The position numbers and the translations under genes were made by a program. Under the pieces are notes generated by a model, which made no database searches, was not told where the DNA came from, and saw nothing but the letters and a program-made list of their open reading frames with translations. Positions 14,074 through 15,562 of a stretch of DNA of 15,562 bases are shown in pieces. Each line of letters starts with the position of its first letter. Position 1 is the first letter of the stretch. Origin of the DNA: Paracoccaceae bacterium (GTDB taxonomy: Bacteria > Pseudomonadota > Alphaproteobacteria > Rhodobacterales > Rhodobacteraceae); contig JAMWZF010000032.1 in assembly GCA_024304875.1 (NCBI GenBank), positions 1 through 15,562 of the forward strand, read 5' to 3'.

Positions 14074-15562
14074 CTACCGCGACAGGGTCTGCGCCAGCCG
14101 CATCAACTGCACCGCCTCGTTCCGGTAGCCGTACTCATCCGCGCCCCGCGTCTCGGTCGCCAGCGTGATGGCCTCCTCCCAGCCCCAGTCGCCAAGGTAG
14201 GTCGTCCCCTTGAGCAGCTGCCCGAAGCCGGCGATGGCGGTGGCGAAGCGGGCCTCGTCCCCGGCGGTCAGGTCCGAGGTGATCGGCGTCTCGATCAGGG
14301 TCGAGGTGTCCTCGCCCGGTTCCTTGTAGCGCAGCTTGAGGAAGCCCAGCTCCTCCATCGCCGAACTGTCCGAGGCCGTCACCTCGCCGCCGTACCGCAG
14401 CGGGTCGGTCATCCGGGCCGGGCTGCCCACGGGGGTGACCTCGTAGAGTGCGGTCACCGAATGGCCGGCCCCGAGTTCGCCCGCGTCCACCGCGTCGTTG
14501 TTGAAATCCTCGCGGCGCAGGGCCCGGGTCTCGTAGCCGATCAGGCGGTATTCGGCGACGGCGGCGGGGTTGAACTCCACCTGCACCTTCACGTCGTCGG
14601 CGATGGGAAAGAGGGCGCCGGTCAGCTGGTCCACGAGCACCTTCCGCGCTTCGGAGAGGGTGTCGATATAGGCCGCCGTACCGTTGCCGTTCTGGGCGAG
14701 GGCCTGCATCGTGGCGTCCTGCAGGTTGCCACGGCCGAAGCCGAGGACCGAAAGGTAGACACCGCTGTCGCGCTTGTCCGCGATATAGGCCTCCATCGCC
14801 TCGGCCCCGGACAGGCCGACGTTGAAGTCACCGTCGGTCGCCAGGATCACGCGGGAGACTTCGCCGTCCTCGGTCATCTGTTCGGCCACGGCATAGGCCT
14901 GCTCCAGCCCGCCCTGTCCATTGGTCGATCCGCCCGCGGTCAGGTTCGACAGGGCCGCCTCGATCGCCGCGCGGTCGGCGGCGGCGGTGGGCGGCAGGGC
15001 CAGTCCGGCGCTGCCAGCATAGGTCACGATGGCGATCTGGTCCTCCGGCCGAAGCTCGGTCAGCATCATGCGGAAGGACTGGCGCAGGAGGGGCAGCTTG
15101 GTCAGGTCCTCCATCGACCCCGAGGTGTCGATCAGGAAGACGAGGTTGAGCGGAGGCCGGTCCTCAATCGCGGGCATCCGGCCCTGCAGGCCGATGTGGA
15201 CGATCTGCGTATCGGGGTTCCACGGCGTCTCCATCACGCCGACGGTGGCGCGGAAGGGCGCCTCGCCCGTTTCGGGACCGGCGTAGTCGTAGGGGAAGTA
15301 GTTGATCATCTCCTCGATGCGCACCGCGTCGGCCGGGGGCAGCTGGCCGCGCATCAGGGACGACCGGACGACTGCATAGGCGGCGGTGTCGACGTCGATG
15401 GAGAAGGTCGAGACGGGCTCCTCGGCGGTGACCTTGAGGGGGTTCTCCGCCTCATTGGCGAAGGTCTCGGTGTCCGGCTCGGGCAGCACGACCGGGGCCT
15501 CCATCGGCGCAGCGAGCCCGCCGACGGCGAAACTCTCGGTCGCGGCGCGTCCGGCAGGGGCC
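14074..15562 (-). CDS. YfbK-type von Willebrand factor A protein (partial, N-terminus beyond the right edge)
   Basis: About 496 residues are visible; the frame is open through position 15562, so the true start, probably with a signal or lipoprotein peptide, lies outside. The layout matches YfbK-like proteins: an N-terminal domain (PVSTFSIDVDTAAYAVVRSSL, then VRIEEMINYFPYDY), a VWA domain with the complete metal site LVFLIDTSGSM (D-T-S-G-S), the later Thr in GGSTNG and ILATDGDFNVG, and a C-terminal DUF3520-type domain with FLKLRYKEPGE and EAITLATETRGADEYGYR. An ATG at 15504 is internal, because the frame before it keeps the low-complexity Ala/Pro/Glu linker typical before the first domain. The protein is probably periplasmic or surface-anchored; its function is unknown. 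No link to the MoxR operon is evident beyond proximity. Confidence 0.88.
   Translation of the reverse strand, partial: APAGRAATESFAVGGLAAPMEAPVVLPEPDTETFANEAENPLKVTAEEPVSTFSIDVDTAAYAVVRSSLMRGQLPPADAVRIEEMINYFPYDYAGPETGEAPFRATVGVMETPWNPDTQIVHIGLQGRMPAIEDRPPLNLVFLIDTSGSMEDLTKLPLLRQSFRMMLTELRPEDQIAIVTYAGSAGLALPPTAAADRAAIEAALSNLTAGGSTNGQGGLEQAYAVAEQMTEDGEVSRVILATDGDFNVGLSGAEAMEAYIADKRDSGVYLSVLGFGRGNLQDATMQALAQNGNGTAAYIDTLSEARKVLVDQLTGALFPIADDVKVQVEFNPAAVAEYRLIGYETRALRREDFNNDAVDAGELGAGHSVTALYEVTPVGSPARMTDPLRYGGEVTASDSSAMEELGFLKLRYKEPGEDTSTLIETPITSDLTAGDEARFATAIAGFGQLLKGTTYLGDWGWEEAITLATETRGADEYGYRNEAVQLMRLAQTLSR

Overview
The window is GC-rich DNA with tightly packed, often overlapping genes. Gene content and protein style point to an alphaproteobacterium, most likely of the Rhodobacteraceae/Paracoccaceae. 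The pointers are a GlcD-GlcE glycolate oxidase, a MoxR-DUF58-DUF4159 membrane operon, a divergent DUF1285 gene, a HemJ-like/DUF599 pair and YafY-type WYL regulators. No tRNA, rRNA, IS element, CRISPR array or phage gene is visible, so this looks like ordinary chromosome. Assignments rest on reading motifs; no database was searched.

Layout from left to right. (1) Positions 1-2238, minus strand: glcD then glcE, the FAD-binding subunits of glycolate oxidase; glcE runs off the left edge. A clear sigma70-type promoter at 2267-2295 drives glcD, and a near-perfect 23-bp palindrome covers its -10 box, which is a strong candidate operator. (2) Positions 2351-3815, plus strand: a translationally coupled trio made of a HemJ/CopD-type membrane protein, a DUF599 membrane protein and a small secreted protein of unknown function. 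(3) Positions 3816-4040: the largest gene-free stretch, 225 bases between convergent genes. It holds nested inverted repeats that make almost the whole interval a palindrome. (4) Positions 4041-10908, minus strand: a four-gene operon reading moxR-type AAA+ ATPase, DUF58 protein, a 938-residue BatA/DUF4159 membrane protein and a second large membrane protein with a VWA-like and a glutamine-amidotransferase-like region. (5) Positions 10981-12363, plus strand: a DUF1285 gene and a hydroxypyruvate isomerase-family gene. (6) Positions 12369-13516, plus strand: a perfect inverted repeat followed by a VOC (glyoxalase-fold) gene coupled to a WYL regulator. (7) Positions 13597-14004: a second, unrelated VOC protein. 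(8) Positions 14074-15562, minus strand: a YfbK-type VWA protein, cut off at its N-terminus by the right edge.

How the parts may work together. GlcD/GlcE make glyoxylate from glycolate, and the hydroxypyruvate isomerase could act further down glyoxylate assimilation, although the intermediate enzymes are not in view. The MoxR operon resembles conserved alphaproteobacterial operons linked to envelope integrity: a cytosolic AAA+ chaperone acting with a DUF58 partner on two large inner-membrane proteins whose bulk probably lies in the periplasm. The VOC-WYL pair looks like a small self-regulated unit. The most useful new observations are regulatory: the palindrome on the glcD promoter, the inverted repeat in front of the VOC-WYL unit, the nested palindrome at 3813-4043, and a degenerate metal site in the DUF58 protein.
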